Shown piece after piece: positions 1-10,619 of a stretch of DNA of 64,000 nt. The stretch is from Emydura subglobosa (taxonomy: Eukaryota; Chordata; Testudines; Chelidae). The position numbers and the translations under genes are program-made. The first letter of the stretch is position 1. Each line of letters begins with the position of its first letter. The stretch spans positions 23,676,631 to 23,740,630 of the forward strand of contig ML679970.1 of the NCBI GenBank assembly GCA_007922225.1, given 5' to 3'. The notes under the pieces were generated by a model. That model searched no databases. It was not told the DNA's origin and worked only from the letters and a program-made list of their open reading frames with translations.

Positions 1-1859
1 AAATTGTTTATCTTTACATATGATAGAGTTCCGAAGTGAAAGACTGGAAAAATCCAGGCAGTGTGATGGGCTCTGTTGCCTTTGCATGCGACTGGAAATC
101 TTCTAAACAAGCTGAGTTCTCTGTGTTAATGCAGAGTACAGGTCTGCACCAAAGCTGTGTTTCTGGATTCCACAACCGGCAGGCATTGTCTTTTTATATT
201 ACAGTAGTGCCAGCCAAGATTAGATGTGGGACAAAATACAAATAAAAACATGGTCCCTACCCCTAAGAGCTTATAACCTATGGCTTTCAATGCGGGGCTC
301 CATATATGTACAGAGGTATGCCCATGCTGATGCAATGGCAGAATCAGAATTTATGCTCCTGATTCAGGAAAGCACCAAAGCACACATTTTAGCCAATACC
401 TATTAAGAAAGCACTTTAAGCATAAGCATCATTATAGGACATGTGAAGAGTCTGTGTTATTCCTATTTTATTCCTCACTAAACTTGGATTACTTATTCTT
501 TGAGTTTGGATGACTTTGCAAGTAAATATTTTAATTAGTTAATGAAAATAATATATGCTTACGTGCCCTTCCTGAGTGGGGTTGCTTTCCTGAATCAGGC
601 CTGAAGACAATATGTTACTAGTAGGTATAACAAGCTGTGGGAGAGAGAACAAGGATATCAGTGGTATGAATATGTGAATAGCCATGTTCACAACAAAAGC
701 ATTGTGGCTCTGCCCATTGATGCTAGAACACTCCCGGAGATTTTGGAACTGATCAGATGTGACATGCAAAAGATATCTCAATATAGACAAACAGAGAAAT
801 GCCATTGAGTTATAAGTAAGATCTTACTTTACTCAGCCAATAAATGGATATTAACAATCCCTACTGGTCATCAGCCTAGTTGTTATGTGTTGGATGTCCC
901 ATAGGTGGTATGACAGAAGAGGGTCTCTTAAGGAAGGACTGGGAAGAGAATAGTGTGAATGGTCTAGCTCAGGGAAGCTGTTTCATGCGTATAGAACAGC
1001 ATGGAAGAAAGCAACAATAAATTGAAGGTGATGGGCACAAATAGGTGGTATCATTGGCAGATGGACTGGCGGTAAGATATAAGGGGATAGATAGGGATGG
1101 ACAGAGTTGGCTGCATTTTTCTATTCTAGTTTATATAGGTTCTTTATACCACACTTATCACTGTAACATCTGAGTGCCTTCCAGTGACGCCTTAAGTGAC
1201 ATGACTATCATCTGTCACATTTTGTTTTCTTTCTCATATTGTCCCCATGGAGAAAAATGTGTGCAGTGGAATGTTTTCTTTTGGTGGTGTGTATATATAT
1301 ACTTCCTGTGGCCTTGAAGCCCTAAATAGTATGGAGCTCGCTATTGACACCTGTAGGTGAACAGAGAAAAAAGCAGCCCATAGCTGCTTGAGAACTCCAG
1401 TTGGACAAAAATTCCATAGTGGTTGTGAGTGGAGTAGTATTGCCTACCTAGGATGCCCAAGAGAGGTAAGTTAGTTTCCTCGGGTTTCTGGTGGGGACAT
1501 TGAAGACAGTGTCATTTAAGTTTTCAGAAGGAACCGCTAGGTATACGAACCTGGCCCTTTTTGTTGCCAACATCTGACAGAAGGGTTTGATATATATTTA
1601 TTAGAGAAGTCAAGGTCAAAAAATGCACCTTTGCTGGAGAGGAACGTGGTGAGATTTGTGGTGGTCCTTAGTTCTTGCAGGGAATTCATTTCACAGGCTT
1701 CAGCTGGTCCCTGAGAAAACTCTGTCTCATGCTCAGATGAGCTTTATCCTTATTGTAGGCCATTCAATTATGCCAGAGGAGTGAAGACTCGTGTAGAATC
1801 TGTAAACTTTTTCCACGATAGTCTTCTGGCAGAGATCAAAGTAATTGGTGCCCAATCCT
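1..1859. other. Non-coding stretch, no gene seen
   Basis: No open frame here looks like a protein domain and no RNA gene is recognisable. Around 230-285 a short degenerate piece ('ggtccctacccctaagagctta') resembles the minus-orientation end of an interspersed repeat whose better copies lie near 42222 and 27005. The rest is AT-rich sequence without visible repeats or promoter-like structure. Confidence 0.6.
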
Positions 1860-2304
1860 CCTCGTAGCAGCACTACAAAGCCTTAAGCCTTTGGGCAAAG
1901 AAAACATCCATTTTCTCAGTTTCAGTTTTCTCAGGCACACCAGCTATTCTTAGATTTTCAGTTTCTGGCTTTACTATCTACATTGTCCATCTTGTATTGT
2001 AACACATTATTTTCCTTGAGCAATGTATTAAACATGCCAACATATCCTGCACAGCTAGTTTGCAGATCAGCAAACCTGTTTTCAGCACCTACTAATCTCT
2101 TAGAAAAAGACTCCACTTTATTTTCAATAGCAGAGACAGTCTGTGAGAAGTCTAGTCTTTCATGTATCAAATCCTGCTCTGCAACATGACTTGTTTCCAA
2201 TCTAATATACCAATCTCCCACACAAGGACTTACAATAGTGGATGCAGTTCCCAATGTAGCTTGCCGTACTGCTTGGGTGGTGCTAAAAGTTTATTTTTAG
2301 ACAT
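1860..2304 (-). pseudogene. L1-superfamily LINE ORF1 relic (coiled coil plus start of RNA-binding domain)
   Basis: On the minus strand an open frame of about 98 codons (2254-1958) reads as an ORF1-type coiled coil, with heptad-like spacing in 'SAIENKVESFSKRLVGAENR' followed by 'FADLQT'. After a small frameshift near 1955 the next segment reads 'NLRIAGVPEKTETEK', which resembles the start of the RRM region in L1/Tx1 ORF1 proteins ('NN(I/L)R..G.PE'). A possible original start is the ATG at 2304-2302, joined to the coiled coil through one more frameshift. ORF1 proteins of this superfamily bind the element RNA as trimers. The copy is broken by shifts and stops and its C-terminus fades below 1870. 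I see no ORF2 next to it. L1 versus Tx1 clade cannot be decided from this fragment. Confidence 0.68.
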
Positions 2305-3405
2305 GGATGGAAACAGAAGTCTTACTTACCCTTTTCTCAAGTGCCAGCTCTAGCAATAGCAAAAATATTCCAAAAGAGAAACATAGAAATGAGATCACAG
2401 AGCTGTGTCTGCAACTTAACAATCTCCCCACAATGGGTTGGCAGCAAGAATAGAACCTAGGATCATCATCACTAAAAACCTAGGCCTTGACTGCTTGAGT
2501 CAAAGAAGCAAGTAGCACTTGTAGTAGATTCTTACCCTTTTATGTGAAACAGCCACTCTAGGGGAGCGTGCAATACACAGTGAGTGAGTTAAATACACAG
2601 AACCCCTAGTCACCATCTTCAGAGATAATGAACTACAGCAGATCTCTGATGTTTCTATGATACAAACAAAAAAATTAGGCAGTGGTGGCCTAATATCTGT
2701 GCATATTGTGTGCAGTCTGAAAGGCTAAGAGGCTAAAAGCCCCGTTGTTCACCACACACATTTAGTATTCATTGACACTCTGCATGTTCATCTAGTTTCC
2801 GTATTTCCTCCTCTGCAGTAGGAAGGAAAAAAGTCCCTTCCTCCCACTAGCCAAAATGGTGGACAGCTCACTCGCTCCCAAAAGGCTGCAGGGAGTTTGG
2901 GGAGGTGAAGATGATGTCAGGAAAGTCTTGCTAATTAATTTCAGCCAGAGGTCTGAATAGATCTCAATAAGAGATGGCGCATAAAATGTAAGTTTTTTTC
3001 ATGATGTTCGCATAGTGACACACAGCACAGATTTTGTGCTTCCTGAGGGCAATCGAGGAGGAAGCACTAACTACTCATTTTCAGTAGTAGGCAGCGCTGT
3101 ACACCAGGCCTACTTCAACCATTTCAACTATTTAAACTTTACCTGAGCCCCTATTAGTTACCTGGCTTTCCATTTCCAAGTGCCCAGCTTAATATGGTGC
3201 TATTGAGCTAGCTAGTCTTCACAGGAGGGATAGGTATTGATAAGTGCTGTGCCGTCAGGAAGGCTGCCCTTTTTAGTGAAGCTTCTTCCTAATAGAACAT
3301 GTAATGAGGAAAATTCTTTGAAGCAGATGTTCTGCAGAATTAAATAGGATCAGTATGTTCTACCTGATGTCAAAGGTAGTTAGACTCAGACAGTTAGAAC
3401 TCAGA
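2305..3405. other. Non-coding stretch, no gene seen
   Basis: No recognisable coding region. The sequence around 2430-2480 has a weak SINE-like flavour ('gaatagaacctaggatcat', as in the middle of MIR/CORE-type repeats), too degenerate to call. The stretch ends at the left target duplication of the GC-rich LTR. Confidence 0.5.
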
Positions 3406-3498
3406 GGTGGTGTAAGCGTTTCTGGTTCCGCGGGAGGCCACAGCGGCTTCCTACAAACAGGGAATAGCTCGCATTTGGCGAGTGCATAGTCCTACTAG

Positions 3499-3850
3499 TC
3501 CGCCCTTAGGCAGGGTGAGCAGCAGTTACTCGCTCCGGCCCCCGGTCAGGGTGGGCGAGCCAAGAGTCAGTGGCTCCAACCCCTATGCGGGGTGAGCAGA
3601 GTCAGGTCGCTCAGGCCCTCAGGCAGGGCGAGCGAACCAGGAGTCAGTTGCTCCAACCCTTAGGCAGGGTGAGCAAAGGCAGATCGCTCAGGCCCTCAGG
3701 CAGGGTGAGCAAACAAGGAGTCAGTTGCTCCAACCGTTAGGCAGGGTGAGCAAAGGCAGATCGCTCCGGCCCTCAGGCAGGGTGAGCGAACACAGAGTCA
3801 GTTGCTCCAACCCTTAGGCAGGGTGAGCAAAGGAGGCAACAGCTTCAGGC
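3499..3850. repeat. 77-bp minisatellite inside LTR A
   Basis: About 4.5 tandem copies of a 76-77 bp unit. The marker 'tcc(a/g)(a/c)ccctta.gcagggtgagc' starts at 3499, 3575, 3652, 3729 and 3806, giving spacings of 76, 77, 77 and 77. Each unit contains two versions of a smaller motif, '(c/t)aggcagggtgagc', so the unit probably arose from a shorter ancestral repeat of about 38 bp. Units differ by scattered substitutions, so the array is not freshly expanded. Confidence 0.9.
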
Positions 3851-4006
3851 GGGGTCAGGAGAGCAATTCTCCTGGGGTGGCTAGGGAACGGGGGAAGGGG
3901 AGGGGGACGCAGGCCCACCCGTCTCCACTGCGTCCCAGCCCAGGGCCCTAGCAGTGGCAGAAGCGGCTGCCACTGTGCCGGCGGGGCTCCTGCCGCAACA
4001 CACCGG

Positions 4007-4276
4007 CTATAAAGCGGGTTCAGCCACAGGCCATGGCTGTCCCTGGGCTACTTCCTCCCCACTGACCCTAGTACCTGCCTCCTCCATGACACGGGGATAG
4101 TCCACCTGATCTAGTGCCGTCAGTCCTTCCTCATCAATGGGGGGTAAGGCGGGAAGCTCCTCTTCAGGGGGCAGCTCCTCTAGGTCGTTGGAGGTGGGGA
4201 CTGGCTCGGCCTCGGGCAGCTCCTCCAAGTCCTGTCCCGCTGCAGGGAGGGGCTCGGCGGCCGGCAGTTCCTCCAA
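4007..4276 (-). other. Low-complexity Glu/Pro/Leu open frame inside LTR A
   Basis: A minus-strand open frame of 89 codons encodes repeated 'LEELP' units spaced with Ala-Glu-Pro. It lies downstream of the possible minus-strand TATA motif. The matching part of LTR B (minus strand, about 33466-33218) also reads Glu/Leu/Pro-rich ('LEELL', 'TELLEPP'). The similarity could mean a once-translated leader peptide, or simply shared GC-rich repetitive DNA. No known domain is visible. A longer plus-strand frame (4137-5000) crosses the end of the LTR into unrelated DNA and is considered accidental. Confidence 0.25.
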
Positions 4277-4755
4277 ATCCGGCCCGGCCTCCGGGGGTGC
4301 CCGCCACTCGGGCTGCTCTGGGGTCTCAGCCCAGTCTGGCGGTTCCAGAGCACGGCCCCGGGCTCGGGGTCAGGGTAACTCGGCCCAGTCGTCCTGGCCG
4401 GGTTGCCTGGTCCAGCTCCTCAAGGGCCCTATCCAATCCCCGGGCCCAGGTGGGGCCGGGGTTTGTCGGCGGCGGTTAGGCTCTGGCCTCGGCCTCTGCT
4501 GGCAGGGCAGCACGTCTGCCTCCGGCAGCAATCTGGGCCCTACTGAGCTCAGGGGCCAGGCTTTTATCCTTCCCCTTCCTGCTGGGGCTCCGCCCCGCGG
4601 CTGCCAATTGGCCTGGCCGGGTGGGCCTATCACGGCCCAGGTCCCTTGTTGCTGGGCAGACTCCGGGGCAGGGTGTGAGCTGGGCCAATCAGGGCTCTCG
4701 TGCCCTTTCTCAGGCTCTGTCTCTGAGGGAGGCCATAGCGGCTTCCTACAGGTGG

Positions 4756-5478
4756 GTTCCAGATCTCAAATGCTGACATGGTTGAACCATATGAGATACT
4801 TTTATTTAGCAGGCTTGTTGGCAAATAGCCACCTAATCAAGTATCAAATGCATCAAGGTACTGATAACTTTCTCAGTTACTGTGATATTGAATACAGAAG
4901 TATCCCTAAGAGCTTAAGACAATACTACATAAACAGTCCACCAGCCCACACCATATACCTGTGTGACAATTTGGGGACTCTGCCTATGTACATCTTGTGA
5001 ATTCTGATTGATTTAATGAACCCTATGTATAAATTCAATCCTCAATGTGCAGTAAACCAGACATGGTCTGACAAAGACTCTCTCATGTGTAACATGCTGC
5101 ATCTGGAAGAAGCTCCATAATGAACAAAATAAGTTGTTAGTATTCTAATGACTCTATTCTGGCAGGACAATGGGTATTCTTAGAAGCTGGAAGACTCTGG
5201 TTATTCAAGGTGGTCTGCAGATAGAGGAATGTCAGAGCCGTGGACTAGCCCCAGCAGTGGAAGCAAGAAACCTCGCATTTAAGGTGTTACTACTCGCATT
5301 TAAGAATACAAAGGAAACTTGGGGCAAGAGAGAAGAACAAAGGAGCAGGTTTTTGGAGGGAGAGGGGACTCTTTATGGGACCAGCCAGAGCTGAAGGAAA
5401 GTGCTTGCTGAGGTCAGAGAGAGACTCCATCAGTTGGAGGAGAAGCCATGAGCTGCAGGAAAGGGATACTGAATATCC
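4756..5478. other. Non-coding stretch with one half of a local direct repeat
   Basis: No gene recognised. The segment 4881-4960 ('tgtgatattgaatacagaag...') is repeated in direct orientation at 6279-6355 with scattered mismatches. The open frame at 5170-5394 has no recognisable domain. Confidence 0.5.
4881..4960 (+). repeat. Direct repeat, copy 1 (partner at 6279)
   Basis: About 80 bp sharing 'agagcttaagaca' and 'ccacaccat' blocks, in the same order and spacing, with the segment at 6279-6355. It may be one arm of an unclassified dispersed repeat. The CR1 fragment at 5479-5835 lies between the copies. Confidence 0.7.
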
Positions 5479-5835
5479 TATAAGAATAGCCATACTGGAT
5501 CAGACCAATGGTCCAGCTAGTCCAGTATCTGTCTTCCAACAATGGCCAATGCCAGGTGCTTCAAAGGGAATGAATAGAACAGGTAATCATCAAATGATCC
5601 AACCTGTCAGCCATTCACAGCCTCTGGCAAACAGTTATCCTTGCCTATCCTGGCTGATAGCCATTGATGGACCTATCCTCCATGAACTTATCTAGTTCTT
5701 TTTTCCACCCTGTTATAATCTTGGCCTTCACAACATCCTCTGGCAAGGAGTTCCACAGGTTGACTGTGCATTGTGTGAAGAAATACTTCCTTTTGTTCGT
5801 TTGGTCAGGCTGCTGACCAAAGCTCAGAAACACTT
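5479..5835 (-). mobile_element. CR1-type LINE 3' fragment
   Basis: The minus strand reads the C-terminus of a CR1-type ORF2 protein: 'KYFFTQ' then 'VNLWNSLPEDVV' and 'ELDKFMEDRSINGY' (frame 5833-5645). An untranslated tail follows, ending 'gaccattggtctgatccag' and 'tggctattctta' near 5481. This combination is typical of an abundant turtle/crocodilian CR1 subgroup. It is 5'-truncated near 5835, as usual for target-primed reverse transcription. The upstream reverse transcriptase and endonuclease are absent, so it is inactive. Confidence 0.88.
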
Positions 5836-7145
5836 ATGAGTGTTGAGTAAATTGAGGCAGGGAATGGTGTATAGGTAAAATTTTGCTGTTTTACCTAGCT
5901 CTGTAAATCTCATGTGCTATCTAAAGTAAAGATTAATTGTTTTAGAAGCCCTGTGCAAAGCCTGTGTCTGTTTACTTCAATTATCACATGTCCCTGAAGC
6001 GGTAGACTATACATAGGGTGTCCACAAGATTGGACCTCTGGGAAAGGCTGGGTGGGGAGTCTGGGGAGACAGCAATCGTCATAGGGCTTAGGTAGTTAGG
6101 CCTTGGGAGAGTCATCTCTCAGAAGGGGATGCTTGAAAGAGAATTTGCAACTGAGAGAATGCCTAGAAAGCCAGAGGCAGTGCCTGTACTCTGCTCAGAC
6201 TTAGGAAAGCTTAAAAGTGACCTGTGTAGGATCCAAATTTAGCAGCCTGATGAATGTCCAGGGCAGCTTGACCAGGACTGTGATACTGAATATAGTAGTA
6301 TCTCCAAGAGCTTAAGACAGTACCGCATTAACAGCCTCCTTGTCCACACCATGCACACGTCAATAGCCTTCTCATGGTTTCTGAATCAAAAGTAGAGTCC
6401 AGCACTAGAGATGTTGAATCCGCCTTTCATCTTTAATGCATGATGAGGCTTTGGAAGGAAGATCGAAAACAACAAGGAGTTAATGGGAGTAGGGGAGCTA
6501 TATTGTGTCAGCTGACCATGTAACTGTATGTGAGGCAGGTTTCCCCAACATGATAGCTATAATATTCCAGCAAAGTGAACTAATGAGGAGCTATGAAGGG
6601 AAGCAATAAGTGCTGGATATCTGGCTACCACATTGCAATTTTAGTCAAAGATTTTGGAAGGGTCTTAACTATTTCACTATTATCTTGACAAAATACTTTA
6701 AGTTTTTAACTTCTGGGATAAACTATAACAGGTTTTTTTTATCATTGCTTTTACTCATGCTTTCAACACTTCTCTCCTGTGACATGATCTAATTCTGCCT
6801 TCTCCCTGACAGTAAATGAAAACATCTTGGGAATGCAGTATGGGCACAGGTATAAACTTTAAAAACAAGTTTTGATCAAAGACTGCATAAGCTAACCACT
6901 GAACAATTTCTAGTTGACTTACAGCTATCTTTAGACATAGTGATCTGAATGATAAAGGACAATTATGTGTATGGTGGCCCATATAATAAAGACAATGACA
7001 TGTAAAATGTAAAACACAATATATAGTATAAGAGATTTTACAAATTAAATAAACTAGAATAATCGAGCTATATCATGCCATCAGTTTTTAAGTAGAATCC
7101 CCATGTAGAATTAAAGACGAACTCTGCTTAAAAAACCAATGGCAA
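5836..7145. other. Non-coding stretch, no gene seen
   Basis: No coding region recognised. Besides the second half of the local direct repeat (6279-6355), the segment about 5945-6120 ('cctgtgtctgtttacttcaa', 'gggtgtccacaagattgga') has the look of a dispersed repeat, but I cannot assign it. From 6600 to 7145 the sequence is AT-rich and featureless. Confidence 0.45.
6279..6355 (+). repeat. Direct repeat, copy 2 (partner at 4881)
   Basis: Matches 4881-4960 in order and orientation ('tgtgatactgaata', 'agagcttaagaca', 'ccacaccat'). The two copies are 1.4 kb apart, either two insertions of one short repeat or a local duplication. Confidence 0.7.
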
Positions 7146-7149
7146 AATA

Positions 7150-7675
7150 TGGCCTATGTAAATTAGAGATGGAAAAGACCAAGGACTTACGCTCTGTCCC
7201 CTTCAACATTTTCTAGAGGGTTCTGTCCAGTCTAGTTTTAAATGAAGTAAGCACTGGGACTTTCACTTGTCTTGGGAGATAGTTGTGTGGTGTGCTACTA
7301 CAGCTCAAAGTTAGGTGTACAATTTAATACACATATTCCTGATATATTAGCAAGCATTCTTTTATATTAAATGCCATTTCTTATTTCTGATCCATATTTT
7401 AACCTCTTCCAGTCCCTTTCTATTCTTTGTCCTTACTGGGGTTTGCAATGCCTCCTAAATTAGTACAATCTGCACATTTAATTTTTATGCTGTTTCCCTC
7501 TTCTTCGAGATAACTAGTACAGCTTTTAAATAAAACTGAGGCCAACGCTGAGCTGTGTGACACTCCACTGGCTACCTTTTCACAACCCTGTGAATACCAT
7601 TTACTTCAATCCATGTATAAACGCACATACCAATCTGACAATTTTTCAAATGAGATTGTGCGACACAGTATAAAA
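7150..7675 (-). repeat. Degenerate ancient LINE-like repeat (CR1/L3-type, tentative)
   Basis: The segment starts 'agagatggaaaagaccaa' and continues through 'ttcaacattttctagagggt' to 'gagctgtgtgacactccact' and 'accatttacttcaatcc'. This order of blocks is familiar from old dispersed amniote repeats usually grouped with CR1/L3 LINE tails. It is strongly decayed and has no usable reading frame. Orientation and family are tentative. Confidence 0.4.
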
Positions 7676-7730
7676 TGTTTTTCTGGCGGCTCGCCACATT
7701 GCATCCACTGAATTTTTTCCCTTTACTAAG

Positions 7731-7841
7731 AGCAAGATTCTGTTCTCATTTACATTGATACAACCCTGGAGTAACTCCACTAACTGCAGTGGAATCTCTC
7801 CTGATTTACATCCAAGTAACTAAGGATAAGAATCTGGTCCC
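7731..7841. repeat. Palindromic short dispersed repeat (gtgtaaat/ggagtaact family)
   Basis: Reads 'gattctgttctcatttaca' then 'ctggagtaactccacta', a centre, and 'cctgatttacat...agtaact' to 'agaatctggtccc'. The two halves are rough reverse complements around the centre. It belongs to the same family as the clearer copy at 62755-62862. Confidence 0.65.
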
Positions 7842-7896
7842 GTGTTTGTAAATTGCTTTTAAATAATGAACATTATCTTGTTTTTGACAACTGTAA

Positions 7897-7972
7897 GGCC
7901 ACATCCTTAGCTGGTGTAAATTAGCATTGCTGTGGAGTGATGTTGACTTACATCAGGTGAAGCTCTAGACCA
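7897..7972. repeat. Palindromic short dispersed repeat, second type
   Basis: 'ccttagctggtgtaaattag' on the left and 'gacttacatcaggtgaagct' on the right are approximate reverse complements around a short centre. This is a variant of the same palindromic group, only about 55 bp from the previous copy. Confidence 0.55.
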
Positions 7973-8619
7973 TATTGTTTATTGCATGTACCATTATCCT
8001 CTAGTTACCTAAATTTTTCTCTCTTGAAATTTGTTTCATTATTTACTAGGGACTAAAGTTAGATTTAATGTACCATAATTGCAAAGAGTGCTATTTTCAC
8101 CCTTTTTAAAGCTTGCATTTTCCCTAACTCTGTACCTTTCTGGTTCTCCTTGACTTTTGGAAACTAATTGCTACCATTTCAGTGAATCAAGTGAGTATGC
8201 TTTTTTTTTTTCTTTCTTACAGTAACTAGCGCATCAATAGTTCTTTCCTAGAAGCAGAAATGGCCACATAAAATATTTTAAAATAAATATTTTCGCCAAA
8301 TGCAAAATTTATCTCATACAGGAACAATTTCTCTTGAATTTTTCCTAAGACACAGTTCTTTTCTAACAATGCTGGAACGGATGTTAGCACATAAAGGTGT
8401 ATAAAGCATGTCTATGTTGATCTCTACATTCATACAGTCATGTAATGATAAATAAATTTGTTTCTAAATTGGCACGTCCCATTAAATCTACTTCATTACG
8501 GTATAATGATTAAAAAAAAATCACAGCAAATCAGGGTGGCATTTGAGGATGCAAGAATACTTCAGAAGAAGAACAGTGAAAATATGCATAGCATAGGCTG
8601 GCTTTCCACTATGTTCAGG
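7973..8619. other. Non-coding AT-rich stretch
   Basis: No gene or clear repeat. It contains short T and A runs (8199-8212, 8512-8520). The small open frame at 8458-8691 runs into the L2 relic only at its end. Confidence 0.5.
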
Positions 8620-8960
8620 GAACCAGGGACTTTACATAAACTCCAACTAGAACAGAATGTGGCTGCCAGGTTTCTTATGAAAAGGAGATGACAGGAGAAC
8701 ATTTAATTTATTTTGAAAAAGTTGCATTGGCTGCCAGTCAAATACTGTACTGGTTTTGAAATTGTGCTCTGGTTTGCAAGGTGTTACATAGTCATGGCCT
8801 ATCTTTGACTGTCTTATTCTTCACATTCCTGGTTGTTCTTTGAGAGCTGCTGAAACACATTTCTTGGTTGTTCCAAGTTTTGCCTGAAGAGCAAGGGCTT
8901 TCACTTTTTATGCTTTGTCTCTTGTAACAGAAGGACGTTAAATTCAGTCCTCCATTTTTA
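8620..8960 (+). pseudogene. L2-type LINE reverse-transcriptase C-terminal relic
   Basis: The plus strand reads 'LHKLQLEQNVAARFLMKRR', a stop, then after degeneration 'LHWLPVKY' and a 'F.IVLWFARC' segment. The order 'LQL.QNAAARLL', 'LHWLPV..RI.FK' is the hallmark of the end of ORF2 in the L2/CR1 group. Further on, 'SYSSHSWLFFESC' and 'FCLKSKGFHF' match the usual tail of that protein in degraded form. In-frame stops and the missing upstream region show an inactive 5'-truncated copy. Confidence 0.75.
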
Positions 8961-10619
8961 TTCAGGAAATGTTTGTTTCAATTAAAAGTGAAAATTTGTA
9001 TTCAATGTTTGGAAAGGAATAATTTTTAAAACATTGAATTTGTAAGTAGCGCCCTGGTCCCTCAACTTCTTTCCTTTTTTTACTGTTTTGCAACATTCTG
9101 GTTTTGTTTAGTTCTCCACTTTCTCCTCTTTCTTTTCCTTTTCTCCTTTTCCAATCTGAAACTTCTCAAAGCTTCTCCAACTCTGGAAAAATTGCAGAGT
9201 GACAAATGAAGGGGGCAAAAAAAGGAGGAAACACTGTAACTTTGCCCCTCTGTAACATTTCAAAATTCCCTCATCTTTGGAAAGTTAGAGTGGCAAGTTA
9301 CAGTCATTCATAGTTTAGCTTCCTTTTATTCATCGCCAGAAAGCATTTTGACCGTTCCTTGTGTGTAACTTTTAGTATGGGTAGAGCTCCATTTTTCTTC
9401 TATAGAATTGAGTAAGAGTGTCTTTTTCAGGAGACATTTATATGTGTTAACTTCCTCTTGGACTTGGTTTTCCCCCCCTCTTTTTCTTCTCCTTGAGAGA
9501 GATTTTCTTTATAAAGGCAAACTCACCTTGTTATCTCAACTGGAAATGCAGTGGGTGGGACTGGAAACTGTTGATTTATTTTTACCACCAGTTTATTTTC
9601 TCCAAAGCACTTGATTTATTCTCTTTTCCACAAGGAGATCATCTTTCCTACTGTTGTTTAATGCTTTACAGTTTAATTAAGCTCATTCCATAATTTGAAA
9701 ACCACAAATAGGCAGCTTTTCATGCTAAAATAAGATGGTTACTTAGGATCAAATAAGCCACTGTTAGTGCCACCCACTACTGCTGCGTACGGTGACTAAA
9801 AGAGCCTCACAACCCGTACACCTGCAGAGAAAGAGCTGAGGAATGGAACCCGGATTAACAGATGATTTCCAAGCACTAGTATGATGGCATGGGACAATCA
9901 TATTTTTGAGTTGTGTGACTGAGATGCTACTTAGAAAGAAGGAGATGGATTAAGACCAGATTTTTCACCATGCCAACCATAAATATATATATTACTTTCT
10001 TAATAAAGACCAGATAACTGGCAAACTCTTTTATGGTCAGGTACTGCAGAGAGAGCTAGACTGAATTATTTACCGTGTGTGCTAGTAATTAAGTGCATCA
10101 GACAGTTCAAATCAATGACCTCTGCCTGTCCTCATCTTTTATATGCAGAATATAATTCATCAACAATAATAATAATGAATCCTCTCTTTCCTCTTTGTCT
10201 GACTACCATAGAATGCTTTTTCTCTCTAGGGAGAAAGACTAGGATACTTAGCCAAGGGTGTGTTTTACTTTTCTCAGTAGTTCTGATTCCTTTTTTCCCC
10301 CTTAAAGCAACATACTGTACGCTCATATTTTTTATAACGTATAAAAATACATATAAATACCACTGTGCATAGTTAAGGTTTTGCCTTGTCCATTTTTTAT
10401 TTCTGCTGGAAAGATGCTTCTTGCTTCATTCTTCTTTCAGCATTATGTAGGAGTACTCCTGTTCAATTTTAGCTGTTTAATTTTAAAATGTATGAGTAAA
10501 TTTTGTACTTATATTAAAGAGGGACTAACAGCACTGGCTTTTTCACACAGTCCTGTCAATGCACCTAAGTTCTGACTGGCGGTACCCCTTCCATTTCATT
10601 ACTGCACTTCCACTGAGCT
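8961..10619. other. Non-coding stretch, no gene seen
   Basis: AT-rich with pyrimidine-rich patches (about 9105-9165 and 9470-9495). Short open frames at 9408-9693 and 10079-10372 are Phe/Leu-rich translations of T-rich DNA and show no domain. Confidence 0.55.

Larger units (their letters stand above)
3411..4750 (-). mobile_element. GC-rich solo LTR-like element A with internal minisatellite
   Basis: The element begins TGTAAG and ends CTACA (TG...CA termini) and is flanked by an exact 5-bp direct duplication, ggtgg, at 3406-3410 and 4751-4755. These are the marks of LTR retrotransposon integration. It is about 1340 bp and much more GC-rich than its surroundings. No gag or pol frame is present, so it looks like a solo LTR. 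On the minus strand it shows ATTGG/CCAAT motifs (about 4683-4690 and 4603-4612) followed by a TATA-like ggataaaag (4569-4561), which suggests minus-strand sense; a plus-strand ctataaag at 4007-4014 leaves some doubt. The block 3893-4020 is clearly similar to 33115-33240 in element B. A 24-bp sequence at the right end (4727-4750, 'gggaggcca.agcggcttcc') recurs in direct orientation near 3430-3453. Gypsy versus endogenous-retrovirus origin cannot be told without internal genes. Confidence 0.8.

Noticed and set aside
4137..5000. 287-codon plus-strand open frame, the longest in the window
   Set aside because: It begins in the Ser/Gly-rich GC part of LTR A, crosses the right end of the element at 4750 into unrelated AT-rich DNA, and has no recognisable domain. 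GC-rich sequence lacks stops by chance.
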